Shown here one piece after another: positions 15,337 through 23,210 of a stretch of 64,000 nt of DNA (the first letter of the stretch is position 1; each line of letters begins with the position of its first letter). The translations under genes were made by a program, and so were the position numbers. The stretch covers positions 609,789 to 673,788 of the forward strand of contig NZ_LMFC01000001.1 of the NCBI RefSeq assembly GCF_001426705.1. Reading direction: 5' to 3'. This stretch comes from Cellulomonas sp. Root485. GTDB lineage: Bacteria > Actinomycetota > Actinomycetes > Actinomycetales > Cellulomonadaceae. Below the pieces are notes generated by a model, which had not been told where the DNA came from, did not search any database, and was given only the letters and a program-made list of their open reading frames with translations.

Positions 15337-16362
15337 ATGAGGGTCGTCGTGGTGGGTGCCAGCGGAAACGTCGGCACGGCCCTGCTGCGCCGGTTCGCCG
15401 ACGACGGCACGGTGACCTCCGTGGTGGGGGTCGCGCGCCGGGTGCCGCGGAGCACCCCGCCGGCCCCGTACGACGTCGCGACGTGGGTGGCGTGCGACCT
15501 CGCCGACGGCGGGGCGATCGAGACCCTGACGGACGCGTTCGCCGGGGCGGACGCGGTCGTCCAGCTCGCGTGGGCGATCCAGCCGAGCCACGACCGCCGG
15601 AGGCTGCACGAGGTGAACGTCGCGGGGACGCGCCGGGTCCTCGACGCGGCCCGTCGCGCCGGGGTGCCGCACGTCGTGGTCGCCTCCAGCGTCGGCGCGT
15701 ACTCGCCGGCGCCGGACGACGTCCCGCGCGGTGAGGGCTGGGCGACCGACGGGGTGCGGTCGTCGTCGTACAGCGTGGACAAGGCCTCGGTCGAGCGGGT
15801 GCTGGACGAGGTGGAGGCCGCGTCCCCGGATCTCGCGATCGCCCGCCTGCGTCCCGCGCTGGTGTTCCAGCGCTCCGCCGGGCACGAGATCTCGCGGTAC
15901 TTCCTCGGCCCGTGGGTGCCGAAGCGCGCCCTCGGCGGGTACCTGTCGGCACTGCCGTGGCCGCAGGGTCTGCGCCTGCAGGTGGTGCACGCCGACGACG
16001 TCGCCGCGGCGTTCCGCGAGGCGGTGGTCCGTCGCGTGCGCGGCCCGTTCAACGTCGCGGCCCCGGACGTGCTCCGAGGCCAGGACATCGCCGACGTGGT
16101 CGCCCGCGGGCGGCTGGTCGACGTGCCGGTGGCGCAGGCCCGTGCGGCCGTCGCGGTCGGGTGGCACGCGCGCGCGGTGCCCGTCGGCCCGGGCTGGCTG
16201 GACATGGCCCTCGCCGCGCCGCTGCTCGACACCTCCCGTGCCGAGCGGGAGCTCGACTGGCGGCCCACCCGGTCCGGCATCGACACCGTGCGCGAGCTCG
16301 TCGCGGGGATCGCGTCGGGCACCGGGACGGCGAGCCCGCCGCTGCGGCCTCGTCGCCGCTGA
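15337..16362 (+). CDS. NAD-dependent epimerase/dehydratase family protein
   Basis: A 341-residue extended short-chain dehydrogenase. The Rossmann motif VVVGASGNVGTALLRRF is at residues 4-20. VVASSVGAYSPAP supplies the catalytic Ser region. The YxxxK pair appears to be YSVDK (about residues 146-150), and the fold continues to the C-terminal substrate domain. Such enzymes act on nucleotide sugars or related substrates; the substrate cannot be read here. It is divergent from the Nramp operon lipoprotein with 81 bp between starts, and is followed by a DsbA-like gene 18 bp downstream. Confidence 0.85.
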   Translation: MRVVVVGASGNVGTALLRRFADDGTVTSVVGVARRVPRSTPPAPYDVATWVACDLADGGAIETLTDAFAGADAVVQLAWAIQPSHDRRRLHEVNVAGTRRVLDAARRAGVPHVVVASSVGAYSPAPDDVPRGEGWATDGVRSSSYSVDKASVERVLDEVEAASPDLAIARLRPALVFQRSAGHEISRYFLGPWVPKRALGGYLSALPWPQGLRLQVVHADDVAAAFREAVVRRVRGPFNVAAPDVLRGQDIADVVARGRLVDVPVAQARAAVAVGWHARAVPVGPGWLDMALAAPLLDTSRAERELDWRPTRSGIDTVRELVAGIASGTGTASPPLRPRRR

Positions 16363-16380
16363 GCCTGGCATCCTCGACGC

Positions 16381-16878
16381 ATGACCGACGACCTCGCTGA
16401 GCGGCACGTCTACGGCCGCCCCGACGCCCCGATCACCGTGCTGGAGTTCGGCGACCTCGAGTGCCCGTACTGCCGCGCGGCGGCGCCCGTGCTGCGCGAG
16501 CTGGTGGACACCTCCGACGGGCGGGTGCGGCTGGTGTGGCGGCACTTCCCGCTGTTCGAGGTGCACCCGTACGCCCTGTCCGCGGCGCTGGCTGCGGAAG
16601 CGGCGGGCGCTGCGGGCAGGTTCTGGGAGATGCACGACGAGCTGATGAGCCACCAGGACCGGTTGACCGAGCCCGACCTGCGCGCATCCGCCGAGAGGCT
16701 CGGGCTCGACCCGGCGACCGTGGCGGGCGACGCCGCTCAGGTGCACGCTGCCGCGGTCTCCACCGACTACACCGCGGGCATCGAGGCGGGCGTGCGGGGG
16801 ACGCCGACGATCTTCGTGGACGGGACCCGGTTCCACGGGAAGGTGACCCTGGAGCGGCTGCGGGAGGCGATGGCATGA
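16381..16878 (+). CDS. DsbA-family thioredoxin-fold protein
   Basis: A 165-residue DsbA/FrnE-like protein. The redox motif CPYC lies in LEFGDLECPYCRAAAP (about residues 20-35). The cis-Pro loop is GVRGTPTIFVDGTRFHG near residue 140. There is no signal peptide, so it is probably a cytoplasmic thiol oxidoreductase and not a secreted DsbA. It starts an overlapping gene run: its stop overlaps the next ATG (ATGA). Confidence 0.88.
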   Translation: MTDDLAERHVYGRPDAPITVLEFGDLECPYCRAAAPVLRELVDTSDGRVRLVWRHFPLFEVHPYALSAALAAEAAGAAGRFWEMHDELMSHQDRLTEPDLRASAERLGLDPATVAGDAAQVHAAAVSTDYTAGIEAGVRGTPTIFVDGTRFHGKVTLERLREAMA

Positions 16879-17663
16879 GGACCGCTCTGGTCACCGGAGC
16901 CGGGCGGGGGATCGGGCGTGGCATCGCGCTCGGGCTGTCGCAGGCGGGGTACGCGGTCGGGCTGGTGGGCCGGACCCGCGCGAACCTGGACGCCGTCGCG
17001 GACGAGATCGGCGGCGACGTGTGCGTGGCGGCCGCCGACCTGATCGATGCCACGGCCGTCCTCGACGCGGTCGCCCGCGTAGAGGAGGAGCTCGGTGGGA
17101 TCGGTCTGCTGGTGAACAACGCGGGCGTCATCGAGCGCGCGGAGGTGCCGTTCGTGGAGGACGACGTCGAGGACTCCTGGCGGGTGATCGAGGCGAACGT
17201 CCGCGGCCCGCTGCTGGTCACGCACGCGGTGCTGCCGGGGATGCTCGCGCGTGGCGAGGGCCGGGTGCTGAACCTCAACTCGGGTGCCGGCCACCGTGCG
17301 ATGACCGCCTACACCGGCTACGCCATCAGCAAGGGCGGGCTCGCGCGGTTCACCACGCAGCTCGACGCGCAGTACCGCGACCAGGGGATCCGTGTGCTCG
17401 ACCTGGCCCCGGGGCACGTCGAGACGGCGATGACCACGTCGATGGCGATGCACGACGGTCGCACCGAGTGGACCCCCGTCGAGGCCGTCGCCGAGCTGGT
17501 CCGGGCGTTCGGCGACGGGGAGCTCGACGCTCTCTCGGGCCGGTTCGTGCGCGCAGGGACGGATACCGTCGAGTCGTTGCTGGCGGCCCTGCCGCAGATC
17601 CTCGCCACCGACGCGCGCACCCTGCGCCTCGGCGTGTACGGCGACGAGGACCCGGTGGCGTGA
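16875..17663 (+). CDS. Short-chain dehydrogenase/reductase
   Basis: A 262-residue classical SDR. The cofactor motif TGAGRGIGRG is at residues 7-16, the NNAG motif (LLVNNAGVIE) lies near residue 83, and the catalytic Ser-Tyr-Lys are in LNLNSGAGHRAMTAYTGYAISKGGL (Tyr about 144-147, Lys 151). It is NAD(P)-dependent with unknown substrate. It overlaps the genes on both sides, consistent with one transcript from the DsbA-like gene to the ThrE-like gene. Confidence 0.9.
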   Translation: MRTALVTGAGRGIGRGIALGLSQAGYAVGLVGRTRANLDAVADEIGGDVCVAAADLIDATAVLDAVARVEEELGGIGLLVNNAGVIERAEVPFVEDDVEDSWRVIEANVRGPLLVTHAVLPGMLARGEGRVLNLNSGAGHRAMTAYTGYAISKGGLARFTTQLDAQYRDQGIRVLDLAPGHVETAMTTSMAMHDGRTEWTPVEAVAELVRAFGDGELDALSGRFVRAGTDTVESLLAALPQILATDARTLRLGVYGDEDPVA

Positions 17664-18088
17664 TGGAGCCGATCCGCCACCAGCTCGTCGTCGCGTGCAC
17701 GCCCGTCGAGGCGTTCGACGCCTGGGTCGACCACCTCGGGCAGTGGTGGCACCCCGACTACACGCCCGACCCGGCCGGCTTCCGCGGCGCGGGGATCGAG
17801 CCCCGCGTGGGCGGACGCGTCTACCTGGTCGACGCCACCCTCGGCGAGGTCGAGTGGGGGCGCGTGCTGGCGATCGCCCGCGGCGCGATCGTCGTGCACA
17901 CCTCGACGCTCGGCCAGGATGCCGACCACCCGAGCCAGCTCTCGGTCCAGTTCGTGCCGCTCGACGAGGGCGGCACCCGGGTCGAGCTCGTGCACGGCGG
18001 CTGGGACGAGGGGAACGCCTCCTTCCGGGACAAGTTCACGGAGTGGCCGCTGATCCTCGACCGGTACGCGGCGTTCGTGGCGCGATGA
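17663..18088 (+). CDS. SRPBCC (AHSA1/START-like) domain protein
   Basis: A 141-residue single-domain protein of the Bet v1-like SRPBCC superfamily: an opening strand HQLVVACTPVEAFDAWVDHLGQWWHPDY, then PRVGGRVYLVD, then VELVHGGWDE and a C-terminal helix. These proteins bind hydrophobic ligands in a deep cavity. Some actinobacterial members co-occur with ArsR regulators, but none is here. The ATG overlaps the SDR stop (TGATG). Confidence 0.85.
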   Translation: MEPIRHQLVVACTPVEAFDAWVDHLGQWWHPDYTPDPAGFRGAGIEPRVGGRVYLVDATLGEVEWGRVLAIARGAIVVHTSTLGQDADHPSQLSVQFVPLDEGGTRVELVHGGWDEGNASFRDKFTEWPLILDRYAAFVAR

Positions 18089-19803
18089 CCGGGAGCGTGG
18101 TGGCGGCGGTGCCCGACCCCGGGGTGACCGGGTCCGAGGTGACCCCCGGCCCCACGGAGACGCTCCCGGAGCCGACGCCGAGCACGGACGCGCCGACCAC
18201 CCCGGCGGCCGACCCGACCGTGGCCCCGACGGAGACGACCTCCGCGGAGCCGGAGCCGGTGCCGACGGTGACCGTGACCCAGGAGCCGGCGTCGCCCACG
18301 CCGGCGCCCACGGAGACGGTCGTGGTGGAGGTGCCGTGGACGCACGAGCCCGCCTCCGCCGGCTCCACGATCCCGCTCGGCGCCGTCATCACCGCACTGG
18401 TCGTGCTGGTCGTCGCGGCGACGGCCCTGGTGCTGGCGCTCCGTCGGAACCGCGGGGTGCGGCCGATGGGCGCCATCGCCGCCGCGGCGCTGGAACCCGG
18501 CGCGACGACGACGGAGATCGGCGTCCTGGACGACGCGCACGCCGTCGCGATCCCGGGGGAGGTCCCGGGCGACACGGTGGAGACGGTCAGGTTCCTCATG
18601 CTGCTCGGCGAGGCGATGATCGACTCCAGCGCCCCGGTGGTCCAGGTGACGAGGACGCTCGAACGTGTCGCGGCGATCAACGGCGCCCCGGACGTCGAGG
18701 TGATCGCGCTGCCCACCGCGCTGCTCGTCTCGGTGCCGGGCCGCACGACGACGCAGACGGCCGCGTCGTCGGCGGGCTGGCGACAGCTGCGCCTGCACCA
18801 GGTGCAGGACGTGCTCGGCGTGGCCGACGACGCCGAGTCCGGGCGGGTGGGACCCGTCGAGGGTGCGCAGCGGATCGAGACGGCCGTCGCGGCACCTCCG
18901 CTGTACGGCGGTGCGACGCGCATCCTCGGGTACGTCGGCGTCTCCGCGGGCCTGGCCATGATCCTCGGCGGCGGCCTGGTCGACGTGCTGGTCGCCGCGG
19001 TGCTCGGCGCTGCGATCGCGTGCCTGCAGGTCGCCACGGTCCGGCTGCCCGCCGCGTACCAGGCGCTCGTGGTGCTGAGCTGCGCGTTCGTCGTCGCCGG
19101 TGCGGTGTTCCTGCTGTCCCGCACCGGGATCGACGTCGGCATGCTCGCCCCGCTCGTCGCGCCCCTCGTCACGTTCCTGCCGGGCGCCCTGCTCACCACG
19201 GCGGCGATCGACCTGGCCACCCGGCAGATGATCGCGGGCTCGGCGCGCCTGGCGGCGGGCGTGATGCAGCTGGTCCTGCTGGCGCTCGGCATCGTCGGCG
19301 CCGCGGCGCTCGTGGGCGTCCCGGCGTCCGAGGTCGGCTCCGCGGCGTACCAGCCGCTCGGCTGGGCGGGACCGTGGATCGGGGTGCTGGTTTACGGCAC
19401 GGGGGTGGTGTTCCACAACTGCGCACGCCGTCCCGCGCTGCCGTGGATCCTGCTCGTGCTCGTCGTGGCCTACGCCGGTCAGGTCGTGGGCGGGCTGTTC
19501 TTCGGTGGGGTGTTCTCCGCGTTCATCGGTGCCCTGCTCATGACCCCGGTCGCGATGTTCGCGGCCACCCGCCCGACCGGACCGCCCGCGCTCGTCGGGT
19601 TCCTGCCGGGGTTCTGGCTCCTGGTGCCCGGTGCTCTCGGCCTGGTCGGCGTGACCTCGATCCTCGGCGACGGGGCGCAGGCGCTCAGCACGGTCGTCAC
19701 GGCCGGGACCACGATGGTCGCGATCTCGCTCGGGGTCCTCGCGGGCATCGCGCTCGGCACCGCCGTCGGGCGGCGCGCGGGGCTGGCCGTCGAGAAGTTC
19801 TGA
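18085..19803 (+). CDS. ThrE-family threonine/serine exporter with disordered N-terminal extension
   Basis: A 572-residue fused ThrE-type exporter (ThrP/ThrE, about ten helices). Residues about 15-90 are a Pro/Thr/Glu-rich disordered segment, followed by an isolated helix (about 95-118, VITALVVLVVAATALVLAL). The cytoplasmic hydrolase-like domain (about 165-280) contains FLMLLGEAMIDSSAPVVQVTRTLERVA. The helical export domain fills the rest and ends FLPGFWLLVPGALGLVG. The family exports L-threonine and L-serine. The Pro/Thr extension plus an extra helix is not part of the core ThrE domain. It is the last of four overlapping genes; convergent neighbours start 22 bp later. Confidence 0.88.
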   Translation: MTGSVVAAVPDPGVTGSEVTPGPTETLPEPTPSTDAPTTPAADPTVAPTETTSAEPEPVPTVTVTQEPASPTPAPTETVVVEVPWTHEPASAGSTIPLGAVITALVVLVVAATALVLALRRNRGVRPMGAIAAAALEPGATTTEIGVLDDAHAVAIPGEVPGDTVETVRFLMLLGEAMIDSSAPVVQVTRTLERVAAINGAPDVEVIALPTALLVSVPGRTTTQTAASSAGWRQLRLHQVQDVLGVADDAESGRVGPVEGAQRIETAVAAPPLYGGATRILGYVGVSAGLAMILGGGLVDVLVAAVLGAAIACLQVATVRLPAAYQALVVLSCAFVVAGAVFLLSRTGIDVGMLAPLVAPLVTFLPGALLTTAAIDLATRQMIAGSARLAAGVMQLVLLALGIVGAAALVGVPASEVGSAAYQPLGWAGPWIGVLVYGTGVVFHNCARRPALPWILLVLVVAYAGQVVGGLFFGGVFSAFIGALLMTPVAMFAATRPTGPPALVGFLPGFWLLVPGALGLVGVTSILGDGAQALSTVVTAGTTMVAISLGVLAGIALGTAVGRRAGLAVEKF

Positions 19804-19824
19804 CCAGCCCCGGGCCGCCGTCCC

Positions 19825-20106
19825 TCAGGCGTGCACGACCGATCCGTCCGCGGTGATCTCGTCCGCGTCGGCGTCGTCGAACCAGCGGCCCTGCTCGCCG
19901 AGGTAGCGGAACCGGACGGTCTCGCCCACGGGCACGGTCACGGACGTGCTCGCCGTCCCGTTGGAGCGCCGACGCAGCGGGTGCAGCCCCGGCGTCCAGT
20001 CGTTGAAGGAGCCGACCACGCTGACCGGCCCGTCGAGCGCGGTCGTCGGCAGCGAGAACGTCAGCGTGCAGGTGGCGGAGGCGGCGGAGCGGGACTTCTT
20101 GAGCAC
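19825..20106 (-). CDS. CBM48/isoamylase early-set domain protein
   Basis: A 93-residue protein made almost only of one carbohydrate-binding module 48 domain: VSVVGSFNDWTPGLHPLRRRSNG with the hallmark GxFNxW, then VTVPVGETVRFRYLG and WFDDADADEITADGS. The fold binds alpha-glucans, but single-domain actinobacterial members are of unknown function. The GTG at 20106 starts directly before the domain (VLKKSRSAA). An ATG at 20163 would add 19 residues of unusual Cys/Arg composition and has no ribosome-binding site. Glycogen genes are not adjacent. Confidence 0.8.
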   Translation of the reverse strand: MLKKSRSAASATCTLTFSLPTTALDGPVSVVGSFNDWTPGLHPLRRRSNGTASTSVTVPVGETVRFRYLGEQGRWFDDADADEITADGSVVHA

Positions 20107-20213
20107 GGGTGGGGCCACACTTTCCCTCGAACGGGTGAGACAGGCGCATCGTGGCGCACCCATGTTCCGGGAGGGCTACGGACGGGTGATCACGACGTGA
20201 CGAACAGCGCGCG

Positions 20214-21560
20214 TCAGGCCCGCTCGGCCAGCTTCACCAGGAGCAGCGACTGGGCCACGACGAGCTTCTCGATCTCGCTGGGGTCGACGCTCTCGTCGGA
20301 GGCGTGGATGCGGGACCCGGCGAGGTCCTCCGGCCCCCACAGGATGAACTCCGCGCGGGGGGAGACGGACGCGAGCGTGCGCAGCAGCGGGATGGAGCCG
20401 CCGCTCCCCGCCTCGGCCACCGGCCCGCCGAAGGCCTCCGTGAGCGCGGCGCGTGCCGCGACGTAGGCGGGACCGTCGGTCGCGCAGCTGAACGGCGGGG
20501 CGGTCTTCGTGCGCTGCACCTCGACGTGCGCACCCCACGGTGCGTGGCTCTCCAGGTGGGCGACGAGCGCGTCGAGCTCCTGCTCGGGGTCCGCCCCGGG
20601 CACGATCCGCATCGAGATCTTCGCCCTCGCCTGGGGGATCAGGACGTTCGACGACCCGGCGATGCTCGTCATGTCGAGCCCGATCGCGTTGATCGACGGC
20701 TGCGCCCACAGCCGTGAGCCGATGGTCCCCGTCCCGGTCAGGTCGACCCCGTCGAGCAGGTCGGCGTTGGAGCGGAAGTCCTCCGGCGTGAGGCCCTCGC
20801 CGTCCCAGGTGCCCGACGAGACGCCCGCGACCGCGACCGTGCCCGCGTCGTCGTGCAGGGTCGCCAGCAGACGCGCGAGCGCCATCATCGCGTCGGGCGC
20901 CGGCCCGCCGAAGACCCCGGAGTGCAGCGGGTGCTCGAGCGTGCTGACGGTCACGACGCAGGCGACGTCGCCCCGCAGCGCGGTGGTCAGGGCCGGCTCG
21001 CCGACGCGCAGGTTGCCCATGTCGCAGATGAGGAACACGTCGCAGTCGAACAGCTCCGGGTGGGCCAGCACGAAGGCCTCGAGGTTGCTCTCGGTCTCCT
21101 CCATCCCCTCGAGCACGAGCTTGACCGTGCACGGCGGCTGCCCGTCGAAGACCCGCAGCGTGCCGAGGTGGGCCACCAGCCCGCCCTTGTCGTCGGCGGC
21201 ACCCCGACCGTGGATCCGTCCGTCGTCCTTGGGGGTGGCCGTCCAGGGATCGCTGGTCCAGCCCTGCTCGGGCGGCGCCGGCTGCACGTCGTAGTGCGCG
21301 TACAGCACGACCACCGGGGACCCCTCGGGGCCTGCGATCTCCCCGTAGACCGGCGGGTACCCGGTGGGGACGTCCATGAGCCGCGCGTCGGTGAAGCCGG
21401 CCTCCTGGAACAGCCGGAGCGTCTCGGTGCCCATCCGCACCACGGGCTCGGCCGGGTACCCGGGGAACGCGATCGACGGGATCGCGACGAGCGCGCCCAG
21501 GTCCTCGAGCAGCTGGGGCATGAGCGCGGACGCCCGGCTCGCGATCTCGTGCGGCTCCAT
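20214..21560 (-). CDS. M20-family dipeptidase
   Basis: A 448-residue zinc dipeptidase of family M20. Metal ligands and catalytic residues are seen in LYAHYDVQPAP (His ~88), GRGAADDKGG (Asp ~121), LEGMEETES (catalytic and metal Glu) and SSGTWDGEG; the final metal ligand lies near HASDESV at the C-terminus. It probably cleaves dipeptides or acylated amino acids in the cytoplasm. It follows a Dcu-type dicarboxylate transporter gene by only 29 bp in the same direction, so the two are likely an operon; aspartyl peptides are one possible shared theme (inference). Confidence 0.88.
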   Translation of the reverse strand: MEPHEIASRASALMPQLLEDLGALVAIPSIAFPGYPAEPVVRMGTETLRLFQEAGFTDARLMDVPTGYPPVYGEIAGPEGSPVVVLYAHYDVQPAPPEQGWTSDPWTATPKDDGRIHGRGAADDKGGLVAHLGTLRVFDGQPPCTVKLVLEGMEETESNLEAFVLAHPELFDCDVFLICDMGNLRVGEPALTTALRGDVACVVTVSTLEHPLHSGVFGGPAPDAMMALARLLATLHDDAGTVAVAGVSSGTWDGEGLTPEDFRSNADLLDGVDLTGTGTIGSRLWAQPSINAIGLDMTSIAGSSNVLIPQARAKISMRIVPGADPEQELDALVAHLESHAPWGAHVEVQRTKTAPPFSCATDGPAYVAARAALTEAFGGPVAEAGSGGSIPLLRTLASVSPRAEFILWGPEDLAGSRIHASDESVDPSEIEKLVVAQSLLLVKLAERA

Positions 21561-21589
21561 CGTGTGCTCCGTCCGGTCGAGGTCGAGGG

Positions 21590-23017
21590 TCAGAAGAAGA
21601 CGGCGCCGATGACCGCACCGACGACGATCGTCGTCACCGACAGCACGAGCATGGGGACGAAGAAGCTGTGGTCGAGCAGCTTGGTCCCCAGCTTCGTCGT
21701 GCCCGTCAGGTCGAAGTTCGCGGCGGCGATCTGGGTGCCGTTGGCCGGGAGCGTGTAGACGCCGCCCAGGGCTCCCGCCCACATCCCGGTCACGACCCCG
21801 GGAGCGAGCCCGGCCGCGAGCCCGATCGGCACGATCGTCCGCGTCGCGGTCGACTGGCTCGTGGTGAGCGCGGCGACCATGAAGACCGCCAGGGCGAACA
21901 GGAACGTCCAGCTCGTCACCCAGGCGCCGACCGTCTCGACGATGAACGTCTCGTGCGCGGCGATGAAGGTGGCCGTGAGCCATGCGATGCCGAAGAGGGC
22001 GATCGCGGAGATCATGCCCGCCTTGAACACGGACATCTCCGGGACCTCGCGCACGTCCGGCTTGCCGACGAAGAGGATCAGGACGCCCACGACGAACATC
22101 ACCAGCACGATCGTGTTCGTCATGTCGAGGGCCACCGTCTCCTCGCCGACGGTGAACGACGGGCGCAGACCGGGGAACAGACCGAGCAGCACGATCGCGA
22201 TGACCCCGCCGAAGAAGGCCAGCGCGGAGCGCCGTCCGGCCGGCGTGTACGTCAGCGCGGCGGAGGCCGGTGCGGCAGCCTCGCCGACCGGCACCGGGTT
22301 CGCGTCGTCGGAGGCGCCACCGCCCGCGGACGTGCGCGGCGCGCCCGCGGTGGCCAGGACAGCCGCGGGCGCCACCAGCTCACCCGAGGCGATCTTGGCC
22401 TGCACCTCCGGGTCGTCGTCGAGCTCCGCCCACATCCGGTTCACGACGAGCGACGTCACGATGATCCCGATCACGCACGCCGGCAGGGTGATCGCGAGGA
22501 TCTGGGTCAGCCCCAGGTTGTACGGGGCGACGTCGGTCAGCGTCAGCATCGCGGCCATCGCGGCCGAGACCGGCGAGGCTGCCAGTGCGATCCCCGACTG
22601 CACCACCGTCACGGTCAGCGGTCGGGACGGGCGGATGTGGTTGCGGTAGGCGACGTCGTAGATCACCGGCATCAGCGGGTAGATGATGTTGCCGGTCCCG
22701 GCGCCCACGCAGAACGCGAACGCGGTCAGCGGCGCGATCAGGGTGATCTGCTTCGGACGGCTCTCGATCACCTTCGCCGCGACGAACACCATCCAGTCGA
22801 TGCCGCCGGCAGCCTGCATCAGCGCCGCGGTGGTCACGACCGCCAGGATGATGGCCACCGCCGCGGCGGGCGGAGCGCCCGGAGCCTCACCGAACACGAA
22901 CACCAGGACGAACGTGCCGAGGCCGCCCCACAGGCCGACGCCCACGCCACCCGCTCGGGTGCCCATGACGATGCACCCGAGCACCACCAGCGCCTCCAGG
23001 ACGAAGCTGACGCTCAT
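21590..23017 (-). CDS. DcuA/DcuB-type C4-dicarboxylate transporter
   Basis: A 475-residue membrane protein with about ten to twelve helices. It matches the DcuA/DcuB family (opening VLEALVVLGCIVMGTRAGGVGVGLWGG; conserved AGTGNIIYPLMPVIYDVA and ASPVSAAMAAM). In proteobacteria these exchange fumarate, aspartate and succinate. A hydrophilic insertion (about residues 205-250) splits the two halves. The strong Dcu-like pattern makes transport of C4-dicarboxylates or aspartate the best guess. It is divergent from a MalT-like regulator with 193 bp between starts, and is followed by an M20 dipeptidase. Confidence 0.82.
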   Translation of the reverse strand: MSVSFVLEALVVLGCIVMGTRAGGVGVGLWGGLGTFVLVFVFGEAPGAPPAAAVAIILAVVTTAALMQAAGGIDWMVFVAAKVIESRPKQITLIAPLTAFAFCVGAGTGNIIYPLMPVIYDVAYRNHIRPSRPLTVTVVQSGIALAASPVSAAMAAMLTLTDVAPYNLGLTQILAITLPACVIGIIVTSLVVNRMWAELDDDPEVQAKIASGELVAPAAVLATAGAPRTSAGGGASDDANPVPVGEAAAPASAALTYTPAGRRSALAFFGGVIAIVLLGLFPGLRPSFTVGEETVALDMTNTIVLVMFVVGVLILFVGKPDVREVPEMSVFKAGMISAIALFGIAWLTATFIAAHETFIVETVGAWVTSWTFLFALAVFMVAALTTSQSTATRTIVPIGLAAGLAPGVVTGMWAGALGGVYTLPANGTQIAAANFDLTGTTKLGTKLLDHSFFVPMLVLSVTTIVVGAVIGAVFF

Positions 23018-23210
23018 GGCGACTCCTCGGTGCTCGACCGTGGCACGCGGCGCGGCGTCGGTGCCTCTCGCAGCATCGCACCGGGAAGGGTGGGTGGTCC
23101 CCATCCTCGGCGGGGTGGTGAAAGCGCGTGGCGGTGCTGGTCCCGCGCCCGGTTGATCCGCAATGATCCTGGTCAGGGTGCTGTGCAACCGTCGATCCAG
23201 GAGGGGTCGC

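Noticed and set aside
23163..23165. ATG at 23163 as the start of the MalT-like regulator
   Set aside because: There is no ribosome-binding sequence before it, while GTG 23211 has AGGAGGGG at correct spacing.
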